From Larix kaempferi (taxonomy: Eukaryota; Streptophyta; Pinopsida; Pinales; Pinaceae), in the NCBI GenBank assembly GCA_027924585.1, contig BSBM01000602.1:8183501-8247500 (forward strand): a DNA stretch of 64,000 nucleotides. The letters run 5' to 3'. The notes beneath the pieces are model-generated. The model made no database searches. It saw nothing but the letters and a program-made list of their open reading frames with translations, and had not been told where the DNA came from. Position 1 is the stretch's first letter; the number at the start of each line of letters is the position of its first letter. The translations under genes were made by a program, and so were the position numbers. Shown piece after piece: positions 34,507 through 45,243 of the stretch.

Positions 34507-37124
34507 ATGGATCTCAAGTTGAATTCATTCAACTACTTCGAATGGAAGGAAAATATGCACATATTCTTGAAGTCTAAGAGCCTTTCTAGAGTGGTGAATG
34601 GCTCTGCAGTTGAGCCCACTGGTGCAGTAGAAAAATCCAAGTACTTAGACAAGCTTGATGAAGCAGTAGGACTGCTGCTACTTAACATTTTTGAAGACCT
34701 ACACTTTCATGTTATCAATCTGAAGACTCCAAAGGAGGTTTGGGACAAGCTTGAATCTCTCCTTGGTTAGAAGGATGACTTGAAGGGTCATAAATTAGAA
34801 AATGAGCTCATCTCCTTGAGCCCAAGCAGTTTCGAAACCATCACTGAGTTTCTCAATAAGTTCAAAAACTTGATTTCACAGTTGAAAAGTTATGGGATTG
34901 AGAAGGAAGAAAAACAACTCATTCTTGCCATTCTGTCGAAGCTAGGCCCTGATTATTCAGTGTTTGTTTTGACCTTCCAGTCAGCAAAGTTTTCCATTCC
35001 AAGATGGAAATTCCCTTCAATTAAAGACTTCATCCAATCTCTCACACTTGAGGAGGAGAAGCTAGTGCACATGGGAGTGATAAAAACCAAATTGGATTCA
35101 GCTCTTGCAGCCACTGAGATGAGAAGAGCGAATGGTAAAGGAAAACAAAAAGTTTCTGATAGGAAGTCGAATGACCAAAAGCAGAAGGAGGCTCCAAACT
35201 AGTCAGATGGAGTTTCGAATCCTGAGAAGGACAAGACATCTCAAAATGGAAAATCCAAGTGCACATACTGTAACCGAGGATATCACCCTGAGAGCTCATG
35301 TATGAAGAAGACCATATATCTCATGGCTTCAGTTCTTGAAAAAAATAATCTTCCAGTACTTGCATGTGCTAGAAAGAAAGAGAGTGAACCATTTGGATTT
35401 GAGAACAAAGAGAGATGCCATGCCCTCATGGTAGGTGCATCAACTCAATCCTCCTTCATCATAGATTCGGGAGCATCAAGGCACATGTCTTCATCCAAGG
35501 ATCTCTTCACTGGTTTCGAATCTACTGTTGGACCATCCATCATGTTGGGGAATGATTATGGGGTCTCCTCTGGGGGGATTGGAAGAATCAAACTTGATCA
35601 TGGGTACTTCTCAGATGTGCTTTATGCCTCCACACTCATTGCAAATCTACTTTCAGTATATCAAATGACCCATACTGGAGAGCCCAAGAGGGTGATCTTC
35701 TCTCCAAATGAGGTCGAACTTCAAGACATGGTATCAGGTTCTACCATTGCAAAAGGTGTTGCAAATCATAAGTCGAAACTCTATGATTTCTCCCATTTTC
35801 TACCTCTTTCTAAACAGTCTGCTCTTCACACTCATGCAAATGAAGAGAGTAGGCTATGGCATGAAATATTTGGGCATCTCAACTATCAATACTTGCAATA
35901 CATGCATACTAAAGAGATGGTTGAAGGTATGCCCAAGATCAAGTTTTCCAAGGGAAACTATCATGGTTGTTTGATTGGCAAGCATCCTGAAAAGAAATTT
36001 GAGAAGGGGAAGGCAAGGAGAGCCTCTCAACCTCTAGACCTGATTCATAGTGATGTTGCAGGGCCATTTCTAGATCTATCTTTGAACAAGGAAAGGTATA
36101 TTCTTACTTTTATTGATGATTATTCAAGATTTACATGGGTATACTTTCTCATATTAAAGTCAGAAGTATTTGGATTCTTTAAGTTTTTCAAGTCTTCTGC
36201 AGAAAAGTTTTCAGATAGAAAGATCAAGGCCATTCACACTGATAATGAAGGAGAGTACATCAAGGGTGATTTTAAAACCTTTGTTGTTGAAGAAGGAATT
36301 GAGATGCAACATACTGTTCCCTATACACCACAACAGAATGGTGTTGTTGAAAGGAGGAACAGAACATTGAAAGAGATGGCCACCTACATGCTAAATTCGA
36401 AAGGGTTGCACCCTAGTCTTTGGGCAGAAGCCATCAACTGTGCCACCTATCTTCAGAATAGAGTTCCTCACAGAGGACTCAAAGATATGACTCCTTTCGA
36501 AGCATGGATGGGGTACAAACCTGATGTGTCTCATCTTAGAGTGTTTGGATCCAGAGCATGGGAAAGGATTCCAACTGAGAAAAGGAGAGCCCTAGATCCA
36601 CAAAGAAGAGAGTGTATTATGGTGGGTTATGCATTGAATGCAAAGGACTAAAAGCTTCTTGATCCTTCTACTATGAAAACATTCCTTGATAGGAGTGTAT
36701 AGTTTGAGGAATGGCCTCTACATGATGCTCATCCTGTTAAGAAAGAGAGCTTTCCTACCACACCTCCACTGCTTGATGAGCTCCAAGAGAGTGAATCTTC
36801 ATCACATGACAGTTCAGATTCAGAGTATGAGAGTGAAGATGATGAAGAGTGAATGCTAGATCCAGATCCACAAGAACCTGAAGATCTAGCACCTATTAGT
36901 GAAGATGAGCGAATGGAAGATCCAGATCCACAAGAACCTGATGATCTTGCACTTGATGATCCTCCTCTTCCTAGATGGGCAACCACTACTCTTAAATCTA
37001 TCGGAGATCTTGTTGGAGATCCACTTGATCCGAGGAGAACCAGATCTGATTTTCAGAATGGAAGGTTTCATCCTTCTCACATTATTGAATTTCTTGCCGA
37101 TAGATATTTCTCCGGTCGAGAAGT
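34507..37124 (+). pseudogene. Element E gag-protease-integrase
   Basis: Start chosen at the ATG of MDLKLNSFNYFEWKENMHIF, the usual copia Gag opening. One frame runs to 37124 with stops only near 34768, 35200, 36649, 36700 and 36850. Domains: UBN2-like capsid (TPKEVWDKLESLLG, NKFKNLISQLKSYG), zinc knuckle CTYCNRGYHPESSC at about 35257-35300, protease FIIDSGASRHMSSS (active site intact), pre-integrase zinc region LWHEIFGHLNY with GNYHGCLIGK (one Cys probably changed to Tyr), and integrase with all three acids (LIHSDVAGP, IHTDNEGEY, NGVVERRNR). An acidic repeat linker follows (DPDPQEPEDLAP, then MEDPDPQEPDDLA). RT is absent. The frame continues after element F. Confidence 0.93.
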
Positions 37125-37373
37125 TGTAACGAATATAAATGACATTAAATATAAAATAAATAACAATGTATATAATCACACAAATAAATAGTTAATTAGC
37201 ATAAATATTAGAGAGACATGACTTTTGAGAGTCACTATCAAGCCTATAAAAAGTAGGCTATCTTATCATTGTAAATTATCTATCAATTAATTATTATACT
37301 ATTCATATATATTTATTCTCAGCATGGAAGTCGGATTCACTTCATAACTTCACAACCAGACACGGTTGTAGCA
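37125..37373 (+). repeat. Element F 5' LTR
   Basis: 249 bp, TGTAACGAATA to GGTTGTAGCA. It includes CCTATAAAAAGTAGG (about 37240-37254), a likely TATA region. It is the same length as the 3' LTR, with substitutions only. Confidence 0.95.
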
Positions 37374-38261
37374 TTTGGTATCAAAGCCTGTTCGGCTCCT
37401 CGGCTTCTTTGATTCATCCTTCGCTCCCATCATCTCACTCCCTCACAGTCGCCTACCATCATTCCCTTCCTCCATCCCGCCATTCCTCCACCCCTCCTTA
37501 ACATTGGCACACCCTGCCAGCCTCCTCTCCTCCTATACGTATCCCTCATCCCTCACATTCCACACACCTCCCTGAACACTCCCTTCCCCGCGCTCCAACT
37601 TCCATCCTGCTCGTCCTCCACTTCCGCAACTCCATGCTCCCCCCGCTCTCCGCCTCCGCTACCCCCCCTGCTGCATCCTCCACGCTCCACCCTTGTCGCT
37701 TCCCTTTCTCCCATCCACCACTGCACAACACCTCCGCAGCTCCTCCAACTGCTGCACCCTCTCCACACTTCCATCCACGCATACTCTGCACAATCCCCCC
37801 CTCCATTCCAACTCCCTGCCATCACTCCTGCGCCTCCCCACTTCCCCTGTCCCATACTCCAATGCATCCACTCCCTTAAACTCCCCTCCCACATTCCCTT
37901 CCATCCTCCTGCTCTACGCCAACCACCGCCTACGCCTCCCTCCCTGCCAACCACCTCCGCCTCCCTCCTCGCCAACCACCTCAGCCCTAACCTGTAACAA
38001 AACAAAAACAAAACAAAATAAACAAAAAAATAAATATAAATAAATTTTATAATATTTTTTTTTTCTAAACTTTATAATAAAAATATTTAAATATAATATT
38101 ATTATATTTATTATTATTTTTATTATAAACGCTATTAATTATAGTAATTAGCATTACTATAGTGATTATCACTTCTCCCTAAGACATTAATTGTCTTTTT
38201 CCTTACCCCATAAACCAAAATAACTCCCCCATATTCACCCCCCCATAGCAGATCGAGAACC
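37374..38261 (+). other. Element F leader, C-rich and strand-biased
   Basis: After the primer site (37376-37388) comes about 600 bases dominated by C and T with very little G (roughly 37400-37990), full of CTCC, CCTCC and CACTCC words, then an A/T-only stretch to about 38160. Because stop codons are rare in such sequence, long open frames appear on both strands (for example 37693-38043 plus, 37553-38011 minus), but their products are low-complexity Pro/Ser/Leu or Gly/Arg/Trp runs and not credible proteins. It is the untranslated leader of F. Confidence 0.8.
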
Positions 38262-39390
38262 ATGACAGAAATGAAGGACCGACAGGAAAAATTAGAAAAA
38301 GACCAAATTAGAGATTTAAAAATCCTCGAAGGTATAAACACTAGAATGGACAAACTTGACAAAGAGTTTCAAGAATAAAAAGAAGAGTTTTTCCCGCAAG
38401 GTGAAATACAAAGTTGTCGGAGTAGTCTGATGGGAAATGAGGAAGGTACGAGAGGAAATGAAAGCATACTTTGATGTAGGACTAGAAAATATCAAGCAGG
38501 TTTTTAAGGATAGAGATGACACTAGAAATGTCGAGTTGCCCAAGGGAGACCACTCATGTCGCAATACAACCGATACCAATGATCATCAACCAAATTCCCC
38601 CAAAGTGGAGATCCTGGAAGACCATAAAGACTACAATCATCATAAACCATATTGGGCCACAATGCAATCAGTGGGAGGATACTCAATGATACCTAAATTG
38701 GAGTTACCCAAGTTCAATGGAGAATCAAAACAGAGCGTGGCATGGATCAACAAGGCCGAATAATTCTCCTACATTCACAAAATCTTATCAAATGATGAGA
38801 AAATTAAATATGCCTCCATGCAGCTTGAAGGTCGGGCATACAATTGGTACATGTTGTGGAAGAAAACGACAAAAGTATGTGCCTACAGTTGGGACATATT
38901 CAAAAATGATTTTTTTTAAAGATTCGAAGATGTGACAAAGAAAGAATTTTTCGCCAAACTAACTAGGCTACAGCAAGAAAGCAACGTGGAAGAATACACC
39001 TACGCATAGGAAGCATTAGCGACACGCGTGCCAGAATTAACAGAAGTTCGGAGACTCCAGACATATATCTCTGGTCTTAAACCATACATAAGAGATGAAT
39101 TAGAATTACATAACGTGTCCAATTTGGATAAGGCTAGGCGCAAAGCAAAACTTATTGAGGAGAAATTCAAGAACCCTAACAAAGGATATTTGCGACAGCA
39201 AGAGACCCAGTGCAGGTATTGCGAAGATACATGCTCACCCGGTCATTAATGTAACAAATATCAGTCATATGGCTATGAAGTTGAAAAGAGCTCAAAAACA
39301 TCGAGCAGTCGCACCGACAATGACCGAAAAAACAAGAAGAATACTTATCGTCGTTGTGGAGAAGATTGGTTTCTAGGCCATAAATGCAAA
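38262..39390 (+). pseudogene. Element F gag
   Basis: Begins at the ATG at 38262 (MTEMKDRQEKLEKDQIRDLK), a charged, probably coiled-coil N-terminus. A frameshift leads to 38437-38763 (MRKVREEMKAYFDVGLENIK) and the capsid start PKLELPKFNGESKQSVAWIN. Capsid blocks continue: MQLEGRAYNWYMLWK, ESNVEEYTYA, ELTEVRRLQTYISGLKPYIR. A worn zinc knuckle near 39345-39390 reads YRRCGEDWFLGHKC, in which the first Cys is lost. Stops after NKAE, DFF and TYA sit where Gln, Lys or Trp would fit. The Gag would assemble particles. Confidence 0.86.
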
Positions 39391-40091
39391 ACCAATCACA
39401 TAGTACATTGCAAAATCATTGATGGGAAGCAAGTACAGGTATCAAGAGAGGCAGATACAGCTGATTCAAATACAGACACAAGCTCATATGAATCATCAAT
39501 TGTGACAATTACGTGTACTCAACAAGTTTGTGAGGAAGAAAAGGTAGAGACACCTAATAAAGATTACACCCAACAAAAGGGAGCCAAGCACTCGCAAGAA
39601 AATATATTCCACCTCAGTTGAGAAATCATGACATCCGCAAAACGGAACAACTCATATTCTGAGTAACAAAATCAAGGAATTCAGGACCAAAAAGACTACA
39701 ACTTAATGGGAAAATTAAAGATAGGGATGTCACAATTTTGGTCGATTTTGGAAGTACCCATAATTTGATCGACAACAATAAGCCAAAGGAACTTAATCTT
39801 TTTGTGTTTCCCACAAAAGGGCTTAAAGCATCAACCATCGCTAATCAACGCATAGAAGAAGTAGGAAAATGTCATAAGGTGTCATTACACATACAAAACT
39901 TACACCTACAACTCAAGTGTATTGCTTTACCACTCAAGGAAGTAGACATGGTATTAGGCGCCGATTGGTTAGCATCACTAGGGACGTACTCTACCAATAT
40001 ACAAAAACAATACATGAGTTTTACATGGAATGGAAGTAAGTATCAATTGTATGGTCTAAAGAATTCGCCACCCAAGCAGAAAAAGTCGTAG
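39391..40091 (+). pseudogene. Element F protease
   Basis: A Ser/Thr/Asp-rich linker is followed by a 117-codon open frame from 39738. It opens with MVDFGSTHNLID, a retropepsin active site with Asp retained (DFG where DSG is usual), and closes with DMVLGADWLASLG, the ILG-DWL motif. The frame differs from gag. After the stop at 40089-40091 a short Lys/His-rich tail leads to the polypurine tract without any RT. Confidence 0.87.
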
Positions 40092-40237
40092 CATAAGAAG
40101 GACCCATCCCATCATCAAGATAGAGAGACCAGTCCAGATCACTTAACTCAAATCAAGCATCAACACAAATCAAGAATAAAAGACGATGTCCGCAAATACA
40201 GCTTTGAAGACAAAGCTCCCTTTAAAGGGGGTGGAAA

Positions 40238-40486
40238 TGTAACGAATATAAATGACATTAAATATAAAATAAATAACAATGTAGATAATCACACAAATAA
40301 ATAGTTAATTAGCGTAAATATTAGAGAGACGTGACTTTTGAGAGTCACTATCAAGCCTATAAAAACTAGGCTATCTTATCATTGTAAATCATCTATAAAT
40401 TAATTATTATACTATTCATATACATTTATTCTTAGCATGGAAGTCGGATTCGCTCCATAACTTCACAATCGGACACGGTTGTAGCA
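40238..40486 (+). repeat. Element F 3' LTR
   Basis: 249 bp, same ends as the 5' LTR. The preceding AAAGGGGGTGGAAA (40224-40237) is the polypurine tract. The target duplication GAAGT follows. Confidence 0.95.
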
Positions 40487-40491
40487 GAAGT

Positions 40492-40689
40492 CCACTTACC
40501 ATTTGGGGTGAGTGATGTACATGATTGCTCATCCTACCACAATCTATCTTGAGGGGGGGATTTCTTCCCACTGGGTTTTCCCTCTTTCCTCACTTTATTT
40601 ATTTAGATTGTTGTACGGGGTGACCTTTGGTCTCAGTTACCAGGGCCCTACCATTTCAGTTGTTCCTCATATTTTGGCTTGCGGGGGGG
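40492..40689 (+). pseudogene. Element E coding end and 3' leader
   Basis: After element F and its duplicated GAAGT, the E frame resumes without a shift: HLPFGVSDVHDCSSYHNLS, then TGA at 40550-40552. This tail could be the end of a copia RNase H, implying that RT and most of RNase H were deleted from E before F arrived; that is inference. GAGGGGGGGA follows the stop and a second run GCGGGGGGG (40681-40689) abuts the LTR as polypurine tract. Confidence 0.8.
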
Positions 40690-41448
40690 TGTTGGAATAT
40701 TCTCACCATCATTTTTATATTTTGCATGCCTGCATGCATTCTACATGCATCCAACCATCATGCATGCATTCAGTCATCATGCATGCATCCAGTCATCAGT
40801 ATGGTAGTCTCCCAGCACCTAGTCCTCAGTTTTTCAGCCCCAGAGCCTGTTTCTTCTCATTTCTATCCCTCCTAGCCACAGATGCACCCTTGTTTTCATC
40901 ACTGGAGTACAAGTGCGACCTCTTCCACCTATTTAGGAGATTCTTTAGTTAATTCCTTGATTAGTGGATATGTTCCTTGATCTGAGGACTGATTACTAGT
41001 TTAACTGACTGAACCACTTAGATAGACCTCCAGAGAGACTAGATCAGCTATACTGACTACTAACAGCTCCTCAGACGCCCACATTGGAGCCTCCTTCCCT
41101 ACATTTGTGCCACATGCACTAGTTAGACTCAGTTAGACTCATTTGACTGATGTTTGACCACTTGTGACCACTATTACTGATTGGATGATGTCTTCAATGT
41201 CATCCAAGCCACACATTGAGGAGAATTCGAATGACCTTAGGAGGTATTCTAATTCATTTGATTGTATTCATTTATTATTCACTATTCAGAGTGCCAGCTC
41301 ACAGCTGATGTATGATACAACAGTTTTTGTCATTTCTTGTGTATGAGTGATTATTGAATCAACATTTCTTCTTCTTCTTTTTGCACTTCTTGAGTGAGTT
41401 TTAGTGAGGTATGCTACAGCTGAGTGATCCTACTTCTAAAATATCACA
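40690..41448 (+). repeat. Element E 3' LTR
   Basis: 759 bp. It matches the 5' LTR but carries an expanded block at about 40728-40800 made of CATGCATGCATYCAGTCAT-type repeats. The GTTAC target duplication follows at 41449-41453. Confidence 0.95.
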
Positions 41449-42753
41449 GTTACATTGTAGGAGGATGAGTAGGTGGAGTATTGGTTTGACCTTGTGGGTT
41501 GTTCGCAATCTCATACTTGCTGGCCTCATCTGATAGTTGGCGAGACCTAACAAGGTGCAAAAAATGGTGAGTATAAAATTCATAAAATATAAGAAAAGAA
41601 GTTACACATATGGTTAGTCTATAACTAAGGGTTTTACCCTATTGGGTATGTTTGTTTGGATCTTGATTTGCAGGGTTATAATTTCCTCTAGTGTTAGTAG
41701 GAGGGTTAGGAGGTTGACCTCCACCTTCCTTATTTTGATTATTTCCTTTATTCTTCCCATATTGATTACATCAATTTTTAAGCCTGATATCAACTCAGGT
41801 CATGAAGACATTCTAGAAAGAAGGTTCACCAAAATTGGTTGATGTAGATGGATGGTTAGGGTGAGGCATCACCAATTGTGCTGTGACAAACCCCTGTGGT
41901 GGAAAGGGGTTTTGTTGTACCATTGGTTACATTGTATGAGGATGAGTAGGCAGAGTATTGGTTTGACCTTGTGGGTTGTTCACAATCTCATACTTGTTGG
42001 CCTCATCTAATAGTTGGTGAGCCCTAGCAAGGTGCAAATAATGGTGAGTATAAAATCCATAAAATATAAGAAAAGAAGTTACACATATGGTTAGTCTATA
42101 ACTAAGGGTTTTACCCTATTGGGTATGTTTGTTTGGATCCTAATTTGCAGGGTTATAATTTCCTCTAGTGTTAGTAGGAGGGTTAGGAGGTTGACCTCCA
42201 CCTTCCTTATTTTGATTATTTCCTTTATTCTTCCCATTATTATTCTTCTTATTGGTATTAGGTTGCAAATTTTGATTGTTGGGTGAGGCTAGTTTGACAT
42301 GTTTTGCTAAGCATAAACCTACCCTAGTGGAAAAGGGGGAGGTTGAGGAGGTTTTTGGGTTGGAGGCCTTGACAGAGGGTTAGGGAAAGGTTAATAAGGG
42401 TTATGGCTAGTAGAGCCACTTATGTGGTGGAAGCACTGCTGCACATAGGACCATAGAAACGGGGGTATGACGAGGAATTGAGTATGAGGTACGTGTTCCT
42501 ACATGCGAGGATGAGTGCATAAGGCTAGGAGGTAGGCAAGGCATAAGTGGTTGCCCCACATTAGAACACTCACCACTATAGGGTATTACTATATAGATAA
42601 TTGCGAGTGGAAGATGGCATTTGATTGTATGTACTAGGAGAAGATGTCACTACAATAATCACACCATCCGCAGAATAAGAGGCCCTCGACTAGTATTTCC
42701 ATGGTGAGTCACTATTGGGTGCATTTGGGATGATATAATACATATGTCAAGAT
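41449..42753 (-). pseudogene. D2: second gag copy, right part
   Basis: Continuation of the gypsy gag block after element E. On the minus strand the Asn/Lys-rich Gag C-terminus recurs (an NNQN and NNGKNKGNNQNKEGG type segment near 42190-42290). Further upstream toward 42753 only Pro- and Tyr-rich broken frames remain. It contains a tandem duplication: 41761-42237 repeats the 478 bp formed by 33338-33508 plus 41454-41760. No primer site was found at the LTR edge at 42754. Confidence 0.55.
41761..42237. repeat. 478-bp tandem duplication in D2
   Basis: Starts ATTGATTACATCAATTTTTAAG, as does 33338, and ends at TTCTTCCCAT, as does 41760. Element E split the first copy (at GTTAC), while the second copy reads through the same place uninterrupted (GGTTACATTGTATGAGG near 41923-41942), showing the empty site of E. 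Confidence 0.9.
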
Positions 42754-45230
42754 TGTAATACCCCCAATTTTGACATGGAATGTATTAAATCAAATGATGT
42801 AAATGATGTAAATATGCTAGTATGGATTCCTATAGCACAGTTCAAGGCCAAGGACTGACTAGTGAATGTCCAGACATGTATAATGTAAATATTATGTTGG
42901 AAAAATAATAAAATTGTCCAAGATGGTTGTGTAAAGAGCACAAGAGGGGATATGATTCCATTAGAGGGGAAGAAGAAGAAAGGGGGCCTATGGGATATTA
43001 AATCCTCTATTTCCATTTGTTAACCTTGGAACTCATCCATTTGCTGCCATGTGGCTTAAATGAGCCAATTACCTCCTTTTGACTGTTAAATCCAATCATT
43101 GAATGCATGTGTGAGGTTGGTGGGGAAATGCTTCTCATGTAGTTATGGAAGCATGGGATGAACATACTTCTACGACCGTTGTAAGAGTCCTCTCTTCTAT
43201 GGCTAGAAGTTATGTCAATTGTCGGTTCACCATTCTCTCATCTCCTTTGGATTATGCCAATTATTCACATGCATATTTTTGGACAATAGATTTTTCATCA
43301 GGAAGAGTTTTCCTTTTGTTGTTCATACCATTTCCATTACCGTTACCATACTATGCAATAACCAGAAATTCAAATTTGGAAGGAGAATTGTAGAAATTAG
43401 AGAAAGGAGAATGGTTGTAGGTGAGAAAATATGTTGGAAATGATAGGAACCTTTACCCATTATGTTTTTCCTACTTCTACATGCTTGAAAATCCATGAAT
43501 TAAGGATTAAAGGAGGTTCTCCAACATCATACAACATATTGGACTCTTTCTGCACACACTAGTAAGCATTGTAAGGGCTGGATTTACTGAGGGAAGTGTG
43601 GAGTAGTGAAGGGAAATGCATTCCTTGTGATGTGTTGGGAAGTAAAAGAGAGTGCCATGGCCGGGATGACTGAGTGAGATCCCTGTAAATGCTCAAAGGT
43701 GGGAAGTTTGGCTAAGCATGAAAGAAAATGGGTTGTGGGCTGAGAGAAAAAATCCAGTAGGTGTTTGCTTCTCCCTAGTGGCCCCATATCCTAGCTTGGG
43801 GGTGGTATCTACAACTAATACCTAAGGTTGGGTGGAAAATCATTCTTACATAGCAAGTTGCTTGTATCTTCTTGGTTAGAAGTTAAGTATTTTATTTGTA
43901 TATGAACGTGAAATGATTTTATTTTATGTTGTGATGAATATGATTGATTATGCATGATGTGTGTGTGGATGGAGTTTTAGTTCCACCGTGTTTTACATTT
44001 ATGCATATGCACATACAATTCTTATTTATGAATTCGTATTATGGTCCATGGAGTGAAATTAAGAAACCCACAATTTGTAAATATCCCATTTTCCTTGTTA
44101 GAATGGTGGATTGGGACATGACATAGACTAGGAATTGATCAAATCATATTGCTAATCCTTTAAAATAGATTCATAATCTATTTTTGGTGATTCAGAAGTA
44201 GTGTCCTTAACTATGATGGGTAGAATGGATTTCAAGAACTAAACTGTAAACAAGCAGTTGTCTAATGTTGGGGGTGACTTGATTAATCATTTCTTAATTA
44301 TATTAGGATGGGATTAAAAGGGGGAAAGTGGTCTCCTCAAGAGGAGCCACATGGAAAGTAAAAATCATGCATATATGATGTGAGAACTAAGTTAGAGAGT
44401 CTTCAATTCCTTCATTCCTCTTCCATACATTTTAGAGGGGATATTGTGGCTGGTACATTACTTGAGAAGGGAAAACCAAAGTTCATAATTTTTCCTACCA
44501 ATTACCCTGGAAAATTGGTTATAATGGGCATGGTTCCCTTGTGAGAGGAACCTAGTCTATAGCTAAGGTCCCTTAGTAGAGTCCCATCACAGAGACTCCT
44601 TGGATGGAATTTGTTGGAGCATTGGAAGGGAACGGGGAAAACCTCAAGGACTGCGGTGTAGAGAAGGGGGTTCCATTTCTTGTGTTATGTAGATTGATGG
44701 GGAATTAGTGCTAGTGAATCAAGAACATTATGGAGGGATGTTCTACACCAGATGGTTGCATGAACTAAGTTTGGTACAATATCTTGGTACTTCACCTTTT
44801 GTGGATTGATAGCCCCAACTCAGGGGTAGCCTTTTTCATAGAAAGAATACGTGTGATAGAGTGCCTTTAACTAGGAGGCACGCCCTTCACTTGCAAATAA
44901 TCAGAGGACCATTTACCATAAAGATAAGTGTTAAATATGCATGAATTTCCTGGTTTATATTGCTATCATGAATTTAGTTTATTGTTGTTTATGAAAATGT
45001 TTGTGCATGGACTTAGTGGTCATTCTATTTATGAATTCATGATAGGAATGCATGCATACTATAGAATGAGTAATTTAGAGGAATGATTTCTATATATTAC
45101 TTCCACTGTAATATAAATGCATAGTGAGTCAATGGAAATTGGAATAAAACATTAGACATTAAGGGACTATAACCATATTGGAGTACCCCATTACCTCAAC
45201 AATGAAAAAGGGGTGGTTGGGTATGTTACA
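42754..45230 (+). repeat. 2.5-kb gypsy-type LTR
   Basis: Starts TGTAATACCCCCAATTTTGAC and ends GGGTATGTTACA, the same terminal style as the element B LTR (TGTAATACCC to GGTACGTTACA), though the interiors differ. Its first 123 bp recur at 32678-32800. It shares with the B LTR a CCCCAACTC-GGGG word (about 44812-44826 versus 15778-15790). No primer site or target duplication was found; the flanks AAGAT and CTATT differ. It may be a solo LTR or the edge of a rearranged element. No gene lies in it; the small frames (43145-43443, 43584-43787) are not credible. Confidence 0.65.
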
Positions 45231-45243
45231 CTATTGTTGTTAT

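Larger units (their letters stand above)
37125..40486 (+). mobile_element. Element F: gag-protease-only Ty3-like element
   Basis: A 3362-bp LTR element within E, bounded by the perfect target duplication GAAGT (37120-37124, 40487-40491). Both LTRs are 249 bp (37125-37373, 40238-40486), with about a dozen differences by eye. Primer site TGGTATCAAAGC follows the left LTR and AAAGGGGGTGGAAA precedes the right. The interior codes a gypsy-type Gag, a zinc-knuckle remnant and a protease, then stops: there is no RT, RNase H or integrase and no room for them. It was therefore moved in trans. The layout resembles the TR-GAG class of non-autonomous elements, here with protease as well. It has frameshifts in gag. 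Confidence 0.93.
33509..41448 (+). mobile_element. Element E: Ty1/copia without RT, split by F
   Basis: A copia element on the plus strand inserted in D2, flanked by a perfect target duplication GTTAC (33504-33508, 41449-41453). LTRs are 33509-34209 and 40690-41448. A Met-tRNA primer site follows the left LTR and GCGGGGGGG precedes the right. The interior codes gag, protease and integrase in a single frame with only about five stops, but has no RT and at most the tail of RNase H. Element F (37125-40486) sits near the end of the open frame. The good frame indicates E is younger than A-D. Without RT it would have needed help from another copia element. Confidence 0.95.

Noticed and set aside
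36729-36986. Ser/Gly-rich minus-strand frame in element E
   Set aside because: It is the antisense shadow of the acidic Asp/Pro/Glu repeat linker in the E polyprotein.
37553-38043. Overlapping long open frames on both strands in the leader of element F
   Set aside because: They are side effects of the C-rich, G-poor composition that removes stop codons. The products are low-complexity and differ wholly between frames.
42754-45230. Calling this a solo LTR with target duplication
   Set aside because: The flanking five bases (AAGAT and CTATT) do not match, so only LTR identity is claimed.
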